From NCBI RefSeq assembly GCF_003148845.1, contig NZ_QGHA01000003.1, positions 524,928 through 588,927 of the forward strand: DNA of 64,000 bases, given 5' to 3'. The notes under the pieces were generated by a model that worked only from the letters and a program-made list of their open reading frames with translations, had not been told where the DNA came from and searched no databases. This DNA comes from Mucilaginibacter oryzae. Its GTDB lineage: Bacteria > Bacteroidota > Bacteroidia > Sphingobacteriales > Sphingobacteriaceae. The position numbers and the translations under genes are program-made. This document shows positions 17,555 to 28,300 of this stretch, piece by piece. The stretch's first letter is position 1, and each line of letters begins with the position of its first letter.

Positions 17555-19555
17555 ATGAATTTTAAATCTATTATTTCCCGTTGTTGTTTAACATTTTTTT
17601 GCTGCGCGTACTGGTATCAGGGCGCCATGGCCCAACTCAATAAGGTTGAGGAGATCAGGCCGGTACCCTATCCCACTGACGTGGCCGAACAGGTGCGCAC
17701 CTATGTTAACCCGGTGCTGGCGGGCGACCATCCGGATCCGACACTTTTAAAGGTGGGTGATGACTTTTATATGTGCGGCTCCAGTTTTCATTTTGTGCCA
17801 AACCTGCCTGTTCTTCACTCTAAAGACCTGTTGCATTGGGAGCTTGTTTCGAGGGTGGTGCCCGCGGATTGGAATGAGCTCAAGTCGGGGGCGCCGGGTG
17901 CAGGCATCTGGCAGGGCGCCATAACCTATTTTTATGGAACTTACCGTATTTATTTCTCTAACAGCGCGGGGGGCGGGCAATACATGTCGAGCGCGGCGAA
18001 GCCCTCGGGGCCATGGTCTGCGCCTGAAAAAGTGAAGACCACCCCGGATACCGGCCCCATCGGGTACGACAATTCTATTTTTGTAGATGACGATGGCACA
18101 CCGTACATGATCATTAAAGCCAGCCAAACTACTAACCGCATCCAGCAGATTGATCATTCGGGCCACCTCACGGGTAAACTGATTAACCTGGACTGGATTA
18201 ACCGATACAAAAAATATAGCTGGGCCGAGGGCCCGGTAATGTGTAAGCGGGAGGGCTGGTATTATTACTTTATGGCCGGTGATGTTACCGGTGGACAGTA
18301 TATACTTCGTTCAAGATCGCTTGTTGCCGATTCGGCTAAATGGGAGAACCTTGGAAACATATTCGCGTTTTCAAAAGATCCGGATAACAGGTTCAGGTCG
18401 GTTAATCACATGTCGTCTCCGTTTCAGTTAAGTGACGGTACCTGGTGGTGCATAGCGCAAAGTTATGATGCGCCCAAAGGCGACGACTGGAGCGGACAGG
18501 GAAGGCAGGACCTGATTTTCCAGGTTCAGTGGACAGCCGATGGCCGCCCGTTTGTTCCTTACCCCTCAGATCAGCCCCTTACACGTCCTGATCTTAAAAA
18601 TAACGGCCTGGCCTGGCGCTTACCGAGGTCGGATGAGTTTTCGGGTTCAAATTTATCGCTGTACTGGCATTTCCTCAACAAAAACGCCGCCCGGCGGTAT
18701 TCCATCGCCGAAAATAAAGGCTGGCTCAGGCTTAAGCCCGACACCGGCAGGACCCACATCCTGCAAAAAGAAGCGGGACATTATTATTCGCTTGTTACGC
18801 GGGTAAAGCTGAATGCCGGGGCACCGGGGCAGGCGGCCGGGATTTACCTTGCTTCGGGCAATGAATCAGTAAACGTGCGTCTTTGCACAGGGTTTAACGA
18901 TGGCAAAAAAACATTCAATTTTGCGATGGGCGGCCAGTTGTTCAGCGCAGAAAACACCATTGGCGAAAGCGTATGGTTAAAGCTGGAGCGCCAAGCGCAT
19001 GAACTAACCGGTTACTACAGTGCCGACGGCAGGCAATGGCGCCAGATCGGTAAGGCTATCAATGCAGCTGAGCTGGATAAGGCCCAGCCTAATTTTAACT
19101 CATGGGTGGGTACGAGCATGGGCCTTTTTGCCGAAGGAAAGGACGCGGATTTTGATCTTTTTGTTTATAAAGATGGTTATTCGGAACTGCCTTTGGCGGG
19201 CGCCAATAACTATTGGGGCGTAACTTTATCACAACTTAACGGCGCTACCTTAAATAATGATGCCGGAGGTTGGGTAATGCTGGGCGGAGTGGATATTGGA
19301 AGGGGGGCAAACAAAACAACCGGTATTTCTTTAACAGCAGCGGCGCTTAGTAGCGGCAGCGTTGAAATATGGATAGATGACCTGAACAAAGACGGCAGGA
19401 GAATAGCGGTAATACCTGTTAAACCTACCGGCTCATTAGATAAATGGATAACCCTAACTGCAAAAATCCCCGCCATTGCCGGTCAGCATGACGTGTATGT
19501 GAAGATAAAAGGGGCTAAGGATGCTTTGGCGATAAGATCATTATCGTTTAAATAA
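17555..19555 (+). CDS. Secreted GH43-family glycosidase with GH43-C2-like and CBM6-like domains (PUL 2)
   Basis: Predicted beta-xylosidase or alpha-L-arabinofuranosidase, 666 residues, with a signal peptide ending AMAQ. The five-bladed GH43 propeller (about residues 45-345) shows the catalytic base Asp (GDHPDPTLLKVGDDFYM, about 58-75), the pKa-modulating Asp (DNSIFVDDDGTPYM, about 172) and the general-acid Glu (SWAEGPVM, about 225). A concanavalin-like C2 domain follows (about 355-540), then a C-terminal CBM6-like module (GGVDIGRGANKTTG and VYVKIKG). It converges on the susD at 19789 and is separated from it by hairpins, so it belongs to PUL 2 although on the other strand. The exact linkage is not decidable. 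Confidence 0.9.
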   Translation: MNFKSIISRCCLTFFCCAYWYQGAMAQLNKVEEIRPVPYPTDVAEQVRTYVNPVLAGDHPDPTLLKVGDDFYMCGSSFHFVPNLPVLHSKDLLHWELVSRVVPADWNELKSGAPGAGIWQGAITYFYGTYRIYFSNSAGGGQYMSSAAKPSGPWSAPEKVKTTPDTGPIGYDNSIFVDDDGTPYMIIKASQTTNRIQQIDHSGHLTGKLINLDWINRYKKYSWAEGPVMCKREGWYYYFMAGDVTGGQYILRSRSLVADSAKWENLGNIFAFSKDPDNRFRSVNHMSSPFQLSDGTWWCIAQSYDAPKGDDWSGQGRQDLIFQVQWTADGRPFVPYPSDQPLTRPDLKNNGLAWRLPRSDEFSGSNLSLYWHFLNKNAARRYSIAENKGWLRLKPDTGRTHILQKEAGHYYSLVTRVKLNAGAPGQAAGIYLASGNESVNVRLCTGFNDGKKTFNFAMGGQLFSAENTIGESVWLKLERQAHELTGYYSADGRQWRQIGKAINAAELDKAQPNFNSWVGTSMGLFAEGKDADFDLFVYKDGYSELPLAGANNYWGVTLSQLNGATLNNDAGGWVMLGGVDIGRGANKTTGISLTAAALSSGSVEIWIDDLNKDGRRIAVIPVKPTGSLDKWITLTAKIPAIAGQHDVYVKIKGAKDALAIRSLSFK

Positions 19556-19652
19556 ACTTATTGCCGCCCCAATATTGATCGGGCATAAGGCAGGCCTTCT
19601 CATGGCTTCCCGATGGCCATTCCTAAAAGGAAGCGGCCAATCAAATCAAAGA

Positions 19653-19695
19653 AATCAGCTACGGTCTTTAATTTTATTGAAGACCGTAGCTGATT
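19653..19695. terminator. Strong hairpin downstream of GH43
   Basis: Perfect 16-base stem (19653-19668 with 19680-19695) around an AT-rich 11-base loop. It lies between convergent genes. No T-run follows directly, so it may act together with the hairpin at 19729-19764 or stabilise the 3' end. Confidence 0.6.
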
Positions 19696-19728
19696 CTTCA
19701 CACTATACCAGGCTAAAAATACAAAAGC

Positions 19729-19764
19729 AAGAGAGGCCGTTCAAGCGATTGAACGGCCTCTTTT
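19729..19764. terminator. Bidirectional rho-independent terminator between GH43 and susD
   Basis: Stem AGAGGCCGTTCAA pairing with 19749-19761 around loop GCGA, extended by A-T pairs. A T-rich run follows on the plus strand and an A-rich stretch precedes it, so it fits termination in both directions between the convergent genes. Confidence 0.85.
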
Positions 19765-19788
19765 ATTAAATACGGTTATATTCCCTGC

Positions 19789-21708
19789 TTAATAGCCGGG
19801 ATTTTGATAGGCAGCTTTATCCGCAGGGCTCATGATCAACGCATCTATTTGCCCCTGGGGGATAGGGCGCAGGTAAAGATGCGGGTCGATGGTGCGGGTT
19901 ACTTTAACCGGTGTATGGTCGCCAAAGGTGGTTCCTGATATGGTAAACGAAGCCGCGAGTTCCGCCCACTTCTGGGTACGTACCAGATCGAACCAGCGAC
20001 CGCCCTCCGCATAAAATTCACGGGAACGTTCGGCTAATACATAATTCAAATCGATAACTGCGGGGGTAGCAGCGATCATTGCCTGGCTGTCGTCTTCAAT
20101 TTTCACCACATTACCGTTGTTGTTGAAACGCCATTTGCCTGCGCGGGCCCGCAACACGTTAACAAGTTCGCGTGCTGATTTTCCGGCTTTAACAGTAGCG
20201 CCTTTAACTGCCGCCTCTGCCGCGATCAGGTACAGCTCCGAAAATTTGGCAATTGGAAACGGACGCGTACTACCGGCATTTGGCTGTCCTAAACCAGTGC
20301 CGTTATCTGTACGATACGGCCCCAGTTTCCAGAGCCCCGGATAAATGATCCGGCTTATATCGCCCGGGTTAACCACCCAGTCTGATCTCCCCGGCAGCAA
20401 CCCGGCGCCAACATTGCCGTTTGCTTTGGCGTATGTAACGTTCGGATCGTCATTATCCAGGAAGGTGAGTATCGCGCCACCCTGCGGTACGGGCAGGCCG
20501 TTGGCGTTAGTGACAGTCAGGGCTGTATTTCCGCCCTTTTGCCAGTTTCCGCGGTATACGGTTGTGAAAGTTCCGTCATATCTTGAATCATTCACTTTAT
20601 CGGCAAATGTATTTTTCAGCACTTCAACCGTAGGCGCCATGCGAACCCAGGGGCGGCCGAGGTGCTGGTCTGCCTCACGCAAAACAGGGTTTATCCCGCC
20701 GCTCACTATATTGGGATAGTTCCAGGTCATCATCCAGCCGGCAAAGTTGTCAGGAGCGCCGCCGCTTCCGTAGGTCAAACTCGAGCCGTTATATTTCTCG
20801 CTGCTTTGCGTATGGTCTGCATAAAGTACCATTTCGCTGTTACGATCATTCGATCCAACATTCACATCGTAAAATGTGGGCTGTAATTTGAACGGGCCCG
20901 GGTTATCAATTGCGATGGTGGCAATATCGTAGGCGCTTTGAAAATACCACGCGGCGTCGTGCCCGTTCGGGTCTGTACGGCTGCTTGCAGGGTAGGTTGG
21001 GATACCGTTGGGATTTTGCAACCACCAGGCATAAGTTAAATAGGCTTTAGACAGGAAAAGGCGGGCGGCAGTTTTGGTGAGTCCGCCGGTTACGCGGCCT
21101 GTCTCCGGCAGGTCATTGATCGCCTGCACCAGATCCGGGAAGATAGCCTTTGTATAAACTTCGGGTACGGTGTTACGCACTGAGGTTCTTGAAGGCGTGA
21201 TATTAAATTTCAACACGCCCGAACCCAGATCAAGCGGTACGCCGCCGTACGATTGTACCAGCAAAAAATAATCAAATGCCCTGAAAAAGCGGGCCTCGGC
21301 AATCAGCGCGGCGGAAATGCCTACAGCGCTGGCGTTTTCAATTACGCCGCTGGCCGTGTTGATATCGGTAAAAGACTCGCCCCATATGATACTGGTAGGA
21401 TAGCTGGTTGAAGAGATGACGCCTACGCCTGAGCAATCCAGATCTTTGAAGTTTCCGTCTGCGCTTTGGCCCCAGGTAGCCTCATCAGTACCTGTAACAC
21501 CCGAATTATAGTAATAAGCCTGCCCGTAAATATTACGCAGGTGGGCGTACATGGCTGTTAATCCTCCGTTTACGCCCTGTACCGTTTTAAAATATTCGGG
21601 AGTGAAGGTGGCACGCGGCTGTTCATCAAGCACTTTTTTACATCCCGTAGATAAGACCGTTATCAAAAGCGCGGATTTGATGACGCTTTTTATCTTTAAA
21701 GTTTTCAT
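19789..21708 (-). CDS. SusD/RagB-family outer-membrane lipoprotein (PUL 2)
   Basis: Glycan-binding partner of the SusC at 21719-24781, beginning 10 nt after its stop. The signal peptide ends in the lipobox VLSTGC followed by KKVLDEQP. SusD signatures are AEARFFRAFDYFLLVQSYGGVPL, LYLIAAEAAVKG, SREFYAEGGRWFDLVRTQ and the C-terminal YQNPGY. At 639 residues it is longer than the usual 500-600, with extra sequence in the middle (about residues 290-440), probably loops that shape the binding site. Linked GH43 suggests a xylan- or arabinan-type ligand; this is inferred from neighbours only. Confidence 0.95.
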   Translation of the reverse strand: MKTLKIKSVIKSALLITVLSTGCKKVLDEQPRATFTPEYFKTVQGVNGGLTAMYAHLRNIYGQAYYYNSGVTGTDEATWGQSADGNFKDLDCSGVGVISSTSYPTSIIWGESFTDINTASGVIENASAVGISAALIAEARFFRAFDYFLLVQSYGGVPLDLGSGVLKFNITPSRTSVRNTVPEVYTKAIFPDLVQAINDLPETGRVTGGLTKTAARLFLSKAYLTYAWWLQNPNGIPTYPASSRTDPNGHDAAWYFQSAYDIATIAIDNPGPFKLQPTFYDVNVGSNDRNSEMVLYADHTQSSEKYNGSSLTYGSGGAPDNFAGWMMTWNYPNIVSGGINPVLREADQHLGRPWVRMAPTVEVLKNTFADKVNDSRYDGTFTTVYRGNWQKGGNTALTVTNANGLPVPQGGAILTFLDNDDPNVTYAKANGNVGAGLLPGRSDWVVNPGDISRIIYPGLWKLGPYRTDNGTGLGQPNAGSTRPFPIAKFSELYLIAAEAAVKGATVKAGKSARELVNVLRARAGKWRFNNNGNVVKIEDDSQAMIAATPAVIDLNYVLAERSREFYAEGGRWFDLVRTQKWAELAASFTISGTTFGDHTPVKVTRTIDPHLYLRPIPQGQIDALIMSPADKAAYQNPGY

Positions 21709-21718
21709 GTTGATAATG

Positions 21719-24700
21719 TTAAAATGTCAAATTCAATCCAAGTACATAGTTCGTGGTGGAAGGGGCGTTACTGCCAACTGTCAGGAATCGCCGCAGACTG
21801 TTAGACAGGGGCACCGCCGCGTTTTCATTACCATAAGAGTTTGGTTCAGGATCCATCCCTGACTCTTTGTGATAAGGAGAGAAAAATACAAATGGATTTT
21901 GCACCGTGAAATAAGTGCGCAGCCGCATGTTGGCGTGCTTAGATAGCAGCTTGCTGAAATCATAGCCAAGCGTCATTGTACGGATTTTGAGATAGGATGC
22001 ATCAAAGTAACCGAGGGTACTACCATATTTAGGGTTATCGCCGCTCAGGATGCCGCCCGGTTTAGGATATTTTGCGCCCGTATTGTCTGGTGTCCAGTAA
22101 TCTACCTGAACGTTGTTGTTACGGCCTGTCATCAAATTCAGATAGCCCCCGGAGCCGTACAGGCTGCTGATGAGCGTGCCGCCTTTCTTAAAGGCTCCTA
22201 CAATGCTCAGATCAAAACCTTTGTATGCCACACGCGTATTAAAGCCGCCTTCAAATTTAGGGTCAACATCGATGATCTGACGATCTGCAGCCCCGATAGC
22301 CCTTGTTGGCTGACCGTTGGCGTCATAAGTGCCGGTATACAGCACTTTGATCATGCCCACGTTTCCGCCCGGTTCCAGTATGTTCAGGTAAGGGTCGCCG
22401 GATTGCCACAATCCTATTTTCTTATAATCGTATATGGCGTTTATGTTATGGCCAACAAACCAGGCGTTGCCCTCATCACGTGTCTGGCCTGAAGCAAGGG
22501 CCACAAGTTTATTCCTGTTTCCGTAGATATTAATGCCTAAATCCCAGGTAAACCCGTTTTTATTGATAAGCGTACCATTTAAACTTAACTCAAGCCCCTT
22601 GTTTTGGGTCCGCCCTACGTTTGCGGTGTAGCTTCCAACGCCCGCGGTAGGCGGCAACCCAACGCCCAGTAAAATATCGTTGGTATTGGTAACATAATAT
22701 TCAACAGTACCTGATAAGCGATGTTTAAACAAAGAAAAGTCTATCCCATAGTTCCAGGTCTTGGAATATTCCCAGCCTAAAGACGGACTCGGGAGCTGGG
22801 TTACATAATAACCTGTAGCATAGTTGGTATCACCAAAATTATACTGGCGCGTGCCCAAAGTACCTAACGTTTGATAAGCATTTACTGCCTGGTTGGAGGT
22901 TTGTCCAAACCCTGCACGCAGTTTCAGGTTATCGATCACCGAAATGCCTTTCATGAAAGACTCGTTCATAACATTCCATCCGGCTGAAACCGCGGGATAA
23001 GTATGCCACTTATGCCCCGGAGCCAGGCGGGAAGAAGCATCCGAGCGCACTGTTGCCGACAAAAGGAAGCGATCGTCATAAGAATACATCACACGCCCCA
23101 TGTACGACATCAGGCCGCTCTGGCTGTAGTTACCGTTGCCGATGGTGATTTCGCCGGTGGCCGCGCCCAGATTATAAAACTGGAAGGCATCAGCTGGGAT
23201 ATCTTTGGCCGACATGCTGGAAGAATTGTACCGGGTTTGTTCGCTGGAATAAAGGGCTACTACATTGATGTTATGTTTCTGGGCGAAGGTATGCTCGTAG
23301 GTCAGCAAATTTTCAACCGCCCAGTGATATTGCGCGGAGTTACTCACGCCGGCTGTTGAAGACGTAGTAGGCGTAGAACTGCCGATCCCCACCCCGGTAT
23401 AGTTGCCGTTGTTGCTTTGCACATAGTCCAAACCAAGATTTACCCTGTATTTCAGGCCCTCCACCCACGGAATTTTCACCTCGCCATAAACGGAGTTGTA
23501 GGTGGCGTAATTTCTTGTTTCGTTAAGCCACTGGTTATGCAGGTTATTGATTATGCCCCTGGTTAAAACAAAAGTTTCGGATAGCGGGGTTTTAACGGTT
23601 CTTTTCAGGCTTCCGTCAGCATTATAGGGATTGGCAAGGGGCGACAGGCCCAAAACACTCCCTACGCTAACCTGGTTGCCTTCGGTAAGGTTATAGTTAT
23701 TGTTGGTAGTGAAGCCCACTTTAAAGTATTTGCCCACATTCTGGTCAACAGAACCTCTCATGGAGTATCGGGTATATTGCTGCGTAGGAATAAGGCCCTG
23801 GTTTTTGTAATAACCACCGCCGAAATTATAGGTGCCTGTCTGGCTCCCGCCCGAAACGCCCACATCATTACTGAAAACCATACCGGTTCTGTAAAAAAGC
23901 TTCTGCCAGTCGGTATTAACGTTATCAGCTTCATCTATGGCGTTGGTATACAGGCCTGCAGCCTTACGTAGTTTTAAAAATTCGGTACCGTTCATCATCG
24001 GGTACCTGGCGAAAAGCTTTTGCTCGCCGTAATAGGAATTATAGGTAATTTTCGCGGCCCCTCCCATCTGGCCCCTGTTAGTGGTAATAAGTATAACCCC
24101 GTTTGCTCCCCTCGAGCCGTAAATGGCTGTCGCGGAAGCGTCTTTAAGAATATCGATGCTTTTAACGTCGTTAGGGTTAATATCTCCGAGAGAGCCGATA
24201 AAAGGAATGCCATCAAGTACAATCAAAGGATCATTGCTTGCAGTGAGCGAGCGTTGGCCCCTGATCAGGATCTGCATGGTTGCGCCTGGTTTGGTAGATG
24301 TTTGAGAAACCTCTACACCGGGTAACCTGCCTTGTATAGCCTGGCTGATATTTGGCGCTGGAATATCCCGGATGCGTTCGCCGCTGATTGACGCTACCGA
24401 ACCTGTTACGGCTTCCCGCCTCTGGCTGCCATAGCCTATTACGATCACATCGTTCAGGTTGTTACTGTTTTGGCTAAGACGAATGGATAAACGGGTTTGC
24501 CCGTTTATCTGGATTTCCTGGTCGGCATAGCCGATAAAAGTTACAATAAGCGTCTTCTCGGTTGCAGGAACAGTTATGGTGAAATTGCCACCAACATCGC
24601 TTACCGATGTCGCTTTAGCTGTTTTCGCCCTTATGGTAGCACCAGGTAAAGGCAAACCTTTTTCATCCACTACCGTACCGGTTATCTTCCTGCCTTGTCC

Positions 24701-24781
24701 AAATGCTGTCAGGCTGCAAAGCAAAACCGCCAGCATCAGCAGGAATGGTTTCTTTTGAATAGTTTGTAATGATTTTTTCAT
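21719..24781 (-). CDS. SusC/RagA-family TonB-dependent transporter (PUL 2)
   Basis: Outer-membrane oligosaccharide importer, 1020 residues. It has a signal peptide (ending TAFGQ), a carboxypeptidase-regulatory-like domain (GTVVDEKGLPLPGATIRA), the SusC linker NDVIVIGYGSQ, a plug with DASATAIYGSRGANGVILITT, and a beta-barrel ending NYVLGLNLTF with the C-terminal aromatic residue used for barrel assembly. There is no STN domain, consistent with control by the HTCS encoded upstream at 25318-29481. Confidence 0.95.
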   Translation of the reverse strand: MKKSLQTIQKKPFLLMLAVLLCSLTAFGQGRKITGTVVDEKGLPLPGATIRAKTAKATSVSDVGGNFTITVPATEKTLIVTFIGYADQEIQINGQTRLSIRLSQNSNNLNDVIVIGYGSQRREAVTGSVASISGERIRDIPAPNISQAIQGRLPGVEVSQTSTKPGATMQILIRGQRSLTASNDPLIVLDGIPFIGSLGDINPNDVKSIDILKDASATAIYGSRGANGVILITTNRGQMGGAAKITYNSYYGEQKLFARYPMMNGTEFLKLRKAAGLYTNAIDEADNVNTDWQKLFYRTGMVFSNDVGVSGGSQTGTYNFGGGYYKNQGLIPTQQYTRYSMRGSVDQNVGKYFKVGFTTNNNYNLTEGNQVSVGSVLGLSPLANPYNADGSLKRTVKTPLSETFVLTRGIINNLHNQWLNETRNYATYNSVYGEVKIPWVEGLKYRVNLGLDYVQSNNGNYTGVGIGSSTPTTSSTAGVSNSAQYHWAVENLLTYEHTFAQKHNINVVALYSSEQTRYNSSSMSAKDIPADAFQFYNLGAATGEITIGNGNYSQSGLMSYMGRVMYSYDDRFLLSATVRSDASSRLAPGHKWHTYPAVSAGWNVMNESFMKGISVIDNLKLRAGFGQTSNQAVNAYQTLGTLGTRQYNFGDTNYATGYYVTQLPSPSLGWEYSKTWNYGIDFSLFKHRLSGTVEYYVTNTNDILLGVGLPPTAGVGSYTANVGRTQNKGLELSLNGTLINKNGFTWDLGINIYGNRNKLVALASGQTRDEGNAWFVGHNINAIYDYKKIGLWQSGDPYLNILEPGGNVGMIKVLYTGTYDANGQPTRAIGAADRQIIDVDPKFEGGFNTRVAYKGFDLSIVGAFKKGGTLISSLYGSGGYLNLMTGRNNNVQVDYWTPDNTGAKYPKPGGILSGDNPKYGSTLGYFDASYLKIRTMTLGYDFSKLLSKHANMRLRTYFTVQNPFVFFSPYHKESGMDPEPNSYGNENAAVPLSNSLRRFLTVGSNAPSTTNYVLGLNLTF

Positions 24782-25317
24782 AATTCAGGTTTAAAAAATT
24801 GAAGTTTTTATGCCATGGAGCGGTTAACTCATGTTAAGTATACAATGCTTTAGGTCGGGGCCTCTGATCAGGTTTTTCATTTTATAGGTTTGCTGAAATA
24901 CAACGATAATTTTATTGTGCTCCGCTTCGCAATCGATTGCGAAATAGGGCGTGACATGACGCGGACCTTTAATCCGGACGATATCAAATAAATACAAGCT
25001 GTTTTTTAGTTTATAATTTGTGTATGGCGGCAGGAATGCCCTCATCACTAAGCCGAAGATCATCTCTTTAAGGTGTTTAAGGTAGGACAAATCGCCAAAA
25101 TCATGAGAATTTTGTTCAATGCTGTTAAATTTTGCGGTATGTTACAGGTTCGCAGCCCGGCTGATAGCCATAGGAGCCTGACACCGCTTCATATAACCAT
25201 GACCGGGCTTTAAAGCTTAACCAAAGCCTAACGAATTTCAATTACTAAAAAAATGCATCCTTACTGATAGGACCGATGTATTTCGATAGGCCATGATCAA
25301 TCTTATTGCCAGGCACC
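24782..25317. other. Intergenic region upstream of PUL 2 susC
   Basis: About 535 bases between the end of the HTCS gene and the susC start, where the susC promoter must lie. It holds a perfect 18-base palindrome (24926-24943). An 88-codon leftward frame (24824-25090) has no recognisable domain or signal peptide and is probably chance. Confidence 0.5.
24926..24943. promoter_or_regulatory. Perfect 18-base palindrome upstream of susC
   Basis: TTCGCAATCGATTGCGAA is its own reverse complement and lies about 145 bases before the susC start. It is a candidate regulator-binding site. No second copy was noticed in the window. Confidence 0.5.
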
Positions 25318-28300
25318 TTAACTTACAAGCGTACCCTTGCTTTTTACGTGGTTCCTTTTGATGATCAAATACTCGGAAGGTAACATGCCAAAGCGTGCTT
25401 TAAAGATCCGCGAAAAATAACTGGGGGTACCAAAACCCGTGGTATAAGCTATTTGAGCTACATTATAATCACTGCTTTCCAGCAATTGGGCCGCTTTATC
25501 AAGTTTAACGTTGCGGATATACTCCACCGGGGTTTGCCCGGTTATTTCCAATACCTTGTAATAAAGCGAACCACGGCTCATTCCCACGTGGCGGCTCAGT
25601 TCCTCAACCGATAGCCCCGGCTCACTCAACTGCTCTTCTATATATTTCACAATCGCGTTCAGAAGCTTAACATCGGCTGATTCCGTTTCAACCTGTGAGC
25701 CAACCATCTGTATCTGCCGGGAATAGGTGTCTTTTAAATTTTTATTCAGGTCAAGAAGGTTATCGATCCTGGCTTGCAGAATCTGGAAGTTAAAAGGCTT
25801 GGTCAGATAATCGTTAGCGCCGGTTTTAAGGCCTTTTAACTGATCCTCTTCCCCGGTCATCGCTGTTAATAAGATTACCGGGGTATGGCAGGTACGTTTA
25901 TCGGCTTTAATTTTTCTACTTAACTCAATGCCATCCATGTAAGGCATGTTGATATCACTGACAACCAGGTTAACATGGGCGCCGAGTGTTTTTTGCCAGC
26001 CTTCTTTACCGTTGGCGGCCTCAATAATATGATAGTATTGCTTCAGGTGATCCGACAAATAAGAGCGGAATTCGTCATTATCTTCTACCAGTAGTATGGT
26101 AGGCATCTGTGCCATGTTTTCGCCTCTAACCGGTTCGTCTGCAATGTGTTTATCTGCCTGGATGCAGTGGGACTCGTCGTGATCAGGTTCCACTATAACC
26201 GTGACAGGAATTTTAACTAAAAAGCTTGCACCCTGCCCGGCAACGCTTTTCGCCTGAATGGTGCCGCCATGAAGTTCTACAAACTCTTTGGTTATGGCGA
26301 GGCCTATACCTGTGCCCTGGTTAACTATGGCGCTGCTTTGGCGCGATTGATAAAAGCGTTCAAATATTTTTTCGATATCATCGGCCTGTATACCAATTCC
26401 GGTATCTGTAACTTTAAGCAGCAGGTACGCGTTCAACAACGATTCCTTTTCAATGCGGGTGCTGACTGAAATTACCCCGCCGGCGGGCGTGAATTTAAAA
26501 GCGTTAGACAACAAGTTGAAAATGATCCGTTCCAGTTTATCCGGATCAAAGTGTGCCCGCAACGCTTCCTGTTGTACATTAACCTCCAGGGTAACCTGCT
26601 TTTTTAAGGCAAGGTCCTTAAACGCTTCGCATGATTCGGTAATAAAAGACATAATCTCTCCCGGCGAAAGGCAGAGCTTCAACTTTTGTTCTTCCATTTT
26701 ACGAAAATCAAGCAACTGGTTAACCAGGTTGAGTAACCTGCGACCGTTTCTGTTGATCATTTTCAGATCTTCGGTGTCATTTCCCGGAACAGATTTTTCA
26801 AGCAGCTTTTCAACCGGGGCCAGGATCAGTGATACCGGCGTGCGAAACTCATGGCTTAGATCTGTTAAGAACTTTATTTTCAGCAAGTCAAGTTCATGTA
26901 AGCGTTCGGCCTCCCGCCTTTCCTGCTCAATAAGCTGACTAACCTGAAGTTTCTCCTGCTCCTGCTCAAATTGCCTCCGTATCTTCCGGATACCACGCCT
27001 TCTTATAAAAAACAAAGCTGATCCTAAAATAAGCAGGTAAGCAATATAGGCGTAAACCGTCCGCCAGAAAGGAGGCAGTATCGTTATCCTGATTGTCGTT
27101 ACCGGGTTATTCCATCGGTTTCCATCCTTACTGGCCATTACTTCAAAGTTGTAAGTACCCGGATCGATATTGGTATAACTGGCTGTCCTGATGCCCTTAA
27201 CGTGATTCCAGCCTTTATCAAAATCCCTCAGCCGGTACGCGTACTGATTTTGATTAGGCGATGTATAATCCAGTGCGACGTAGCTGATGGCGAAATTTTG
27301 ACCGTAGTTTAAAACAATGTCTTTTGCTGTACTGATGTGTTCGCGGATGGGTGATTCACTTCCCGGGTTAACCGCTGCGTTATCAACAGTCAGGCTACTG
27401 AGAATTACCCGCCCGGGCGGAGAAACAACCGGCAATCTTGACGGATTAAAAAAATTGAAGCCGTCCTGTCCTCCAAAAAATATATCGCCTTCCCGGGTTT
27501 TTATTCCAGCCCCCGGCAGGAAAGCCCCTTGCTGCACGCCGTTTTCACCGGTGAAATTGCGGAATACTTTTTTACGGGAATCAAAAGAACTGATACCGCG
27601 ATCAGTACTTAGCCACAGGATACCATTATTATCTTGCAAAATGGTTTTTACAAAGCAATTAGCCAGGCCCTGGCTTTCGCCATAAGACACCGCTTTTTTT
27701 TGATTATTACCAAAGTAACTGATGCCCTGGTTAGTGCCGGCCCATACACTTCCCGTATTAGTAGCAAACAGGTTCATAACAATATCATCGGCCAGTGCCG
27801 AATTTTTTTTATTGTAATGTACCCAATTTTGGCGCTCTGTATCAAAAACGGCAATTCCGGTCCCCATCGAAGCGATCCACATACGCCCATCGCTATTCCT
27901 GACAATAGATGATATAAAGCCGTTGAGGGGTAAGTTCATTCCAGGGCCATCAGTTGCATTACGGCATGTGAGGTGTGAAAATGAATGTTTATTGCCGTCG
28001 TAAATATCTATTCCCCGCCCCAGCGTACCAACCCAGATCCTACCCCTTGTATCGGCATTTATACAGGTAATATCGTTGCTGTAAATACCACTACCGGCTT
28101 CGTTGGCTGTATATTGTGTATATTTACGGGTAGCCGGATCTATTCTGAAAAGACCGTTGTGATAAGTTCCCGCCCAAAGGTTTCCTTTTTTGTCTATATA
28201 CAGTGATGTTACAGACAGCGCGCCTCCGGGTGGGCTCAACTTACTTTGTATGTTAAAGGAGTGCAAAAAACCGGTCTTTTTGTCTAATAAAGCGACACCA

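Noticed and set aside
24824..25090. 88-codon leftward frame upstream of PUL 2 susC
   Set aside because: No signal peptide, domain or family resemblance, and it occupies the region that must contain the susC promoter. Probably chance.
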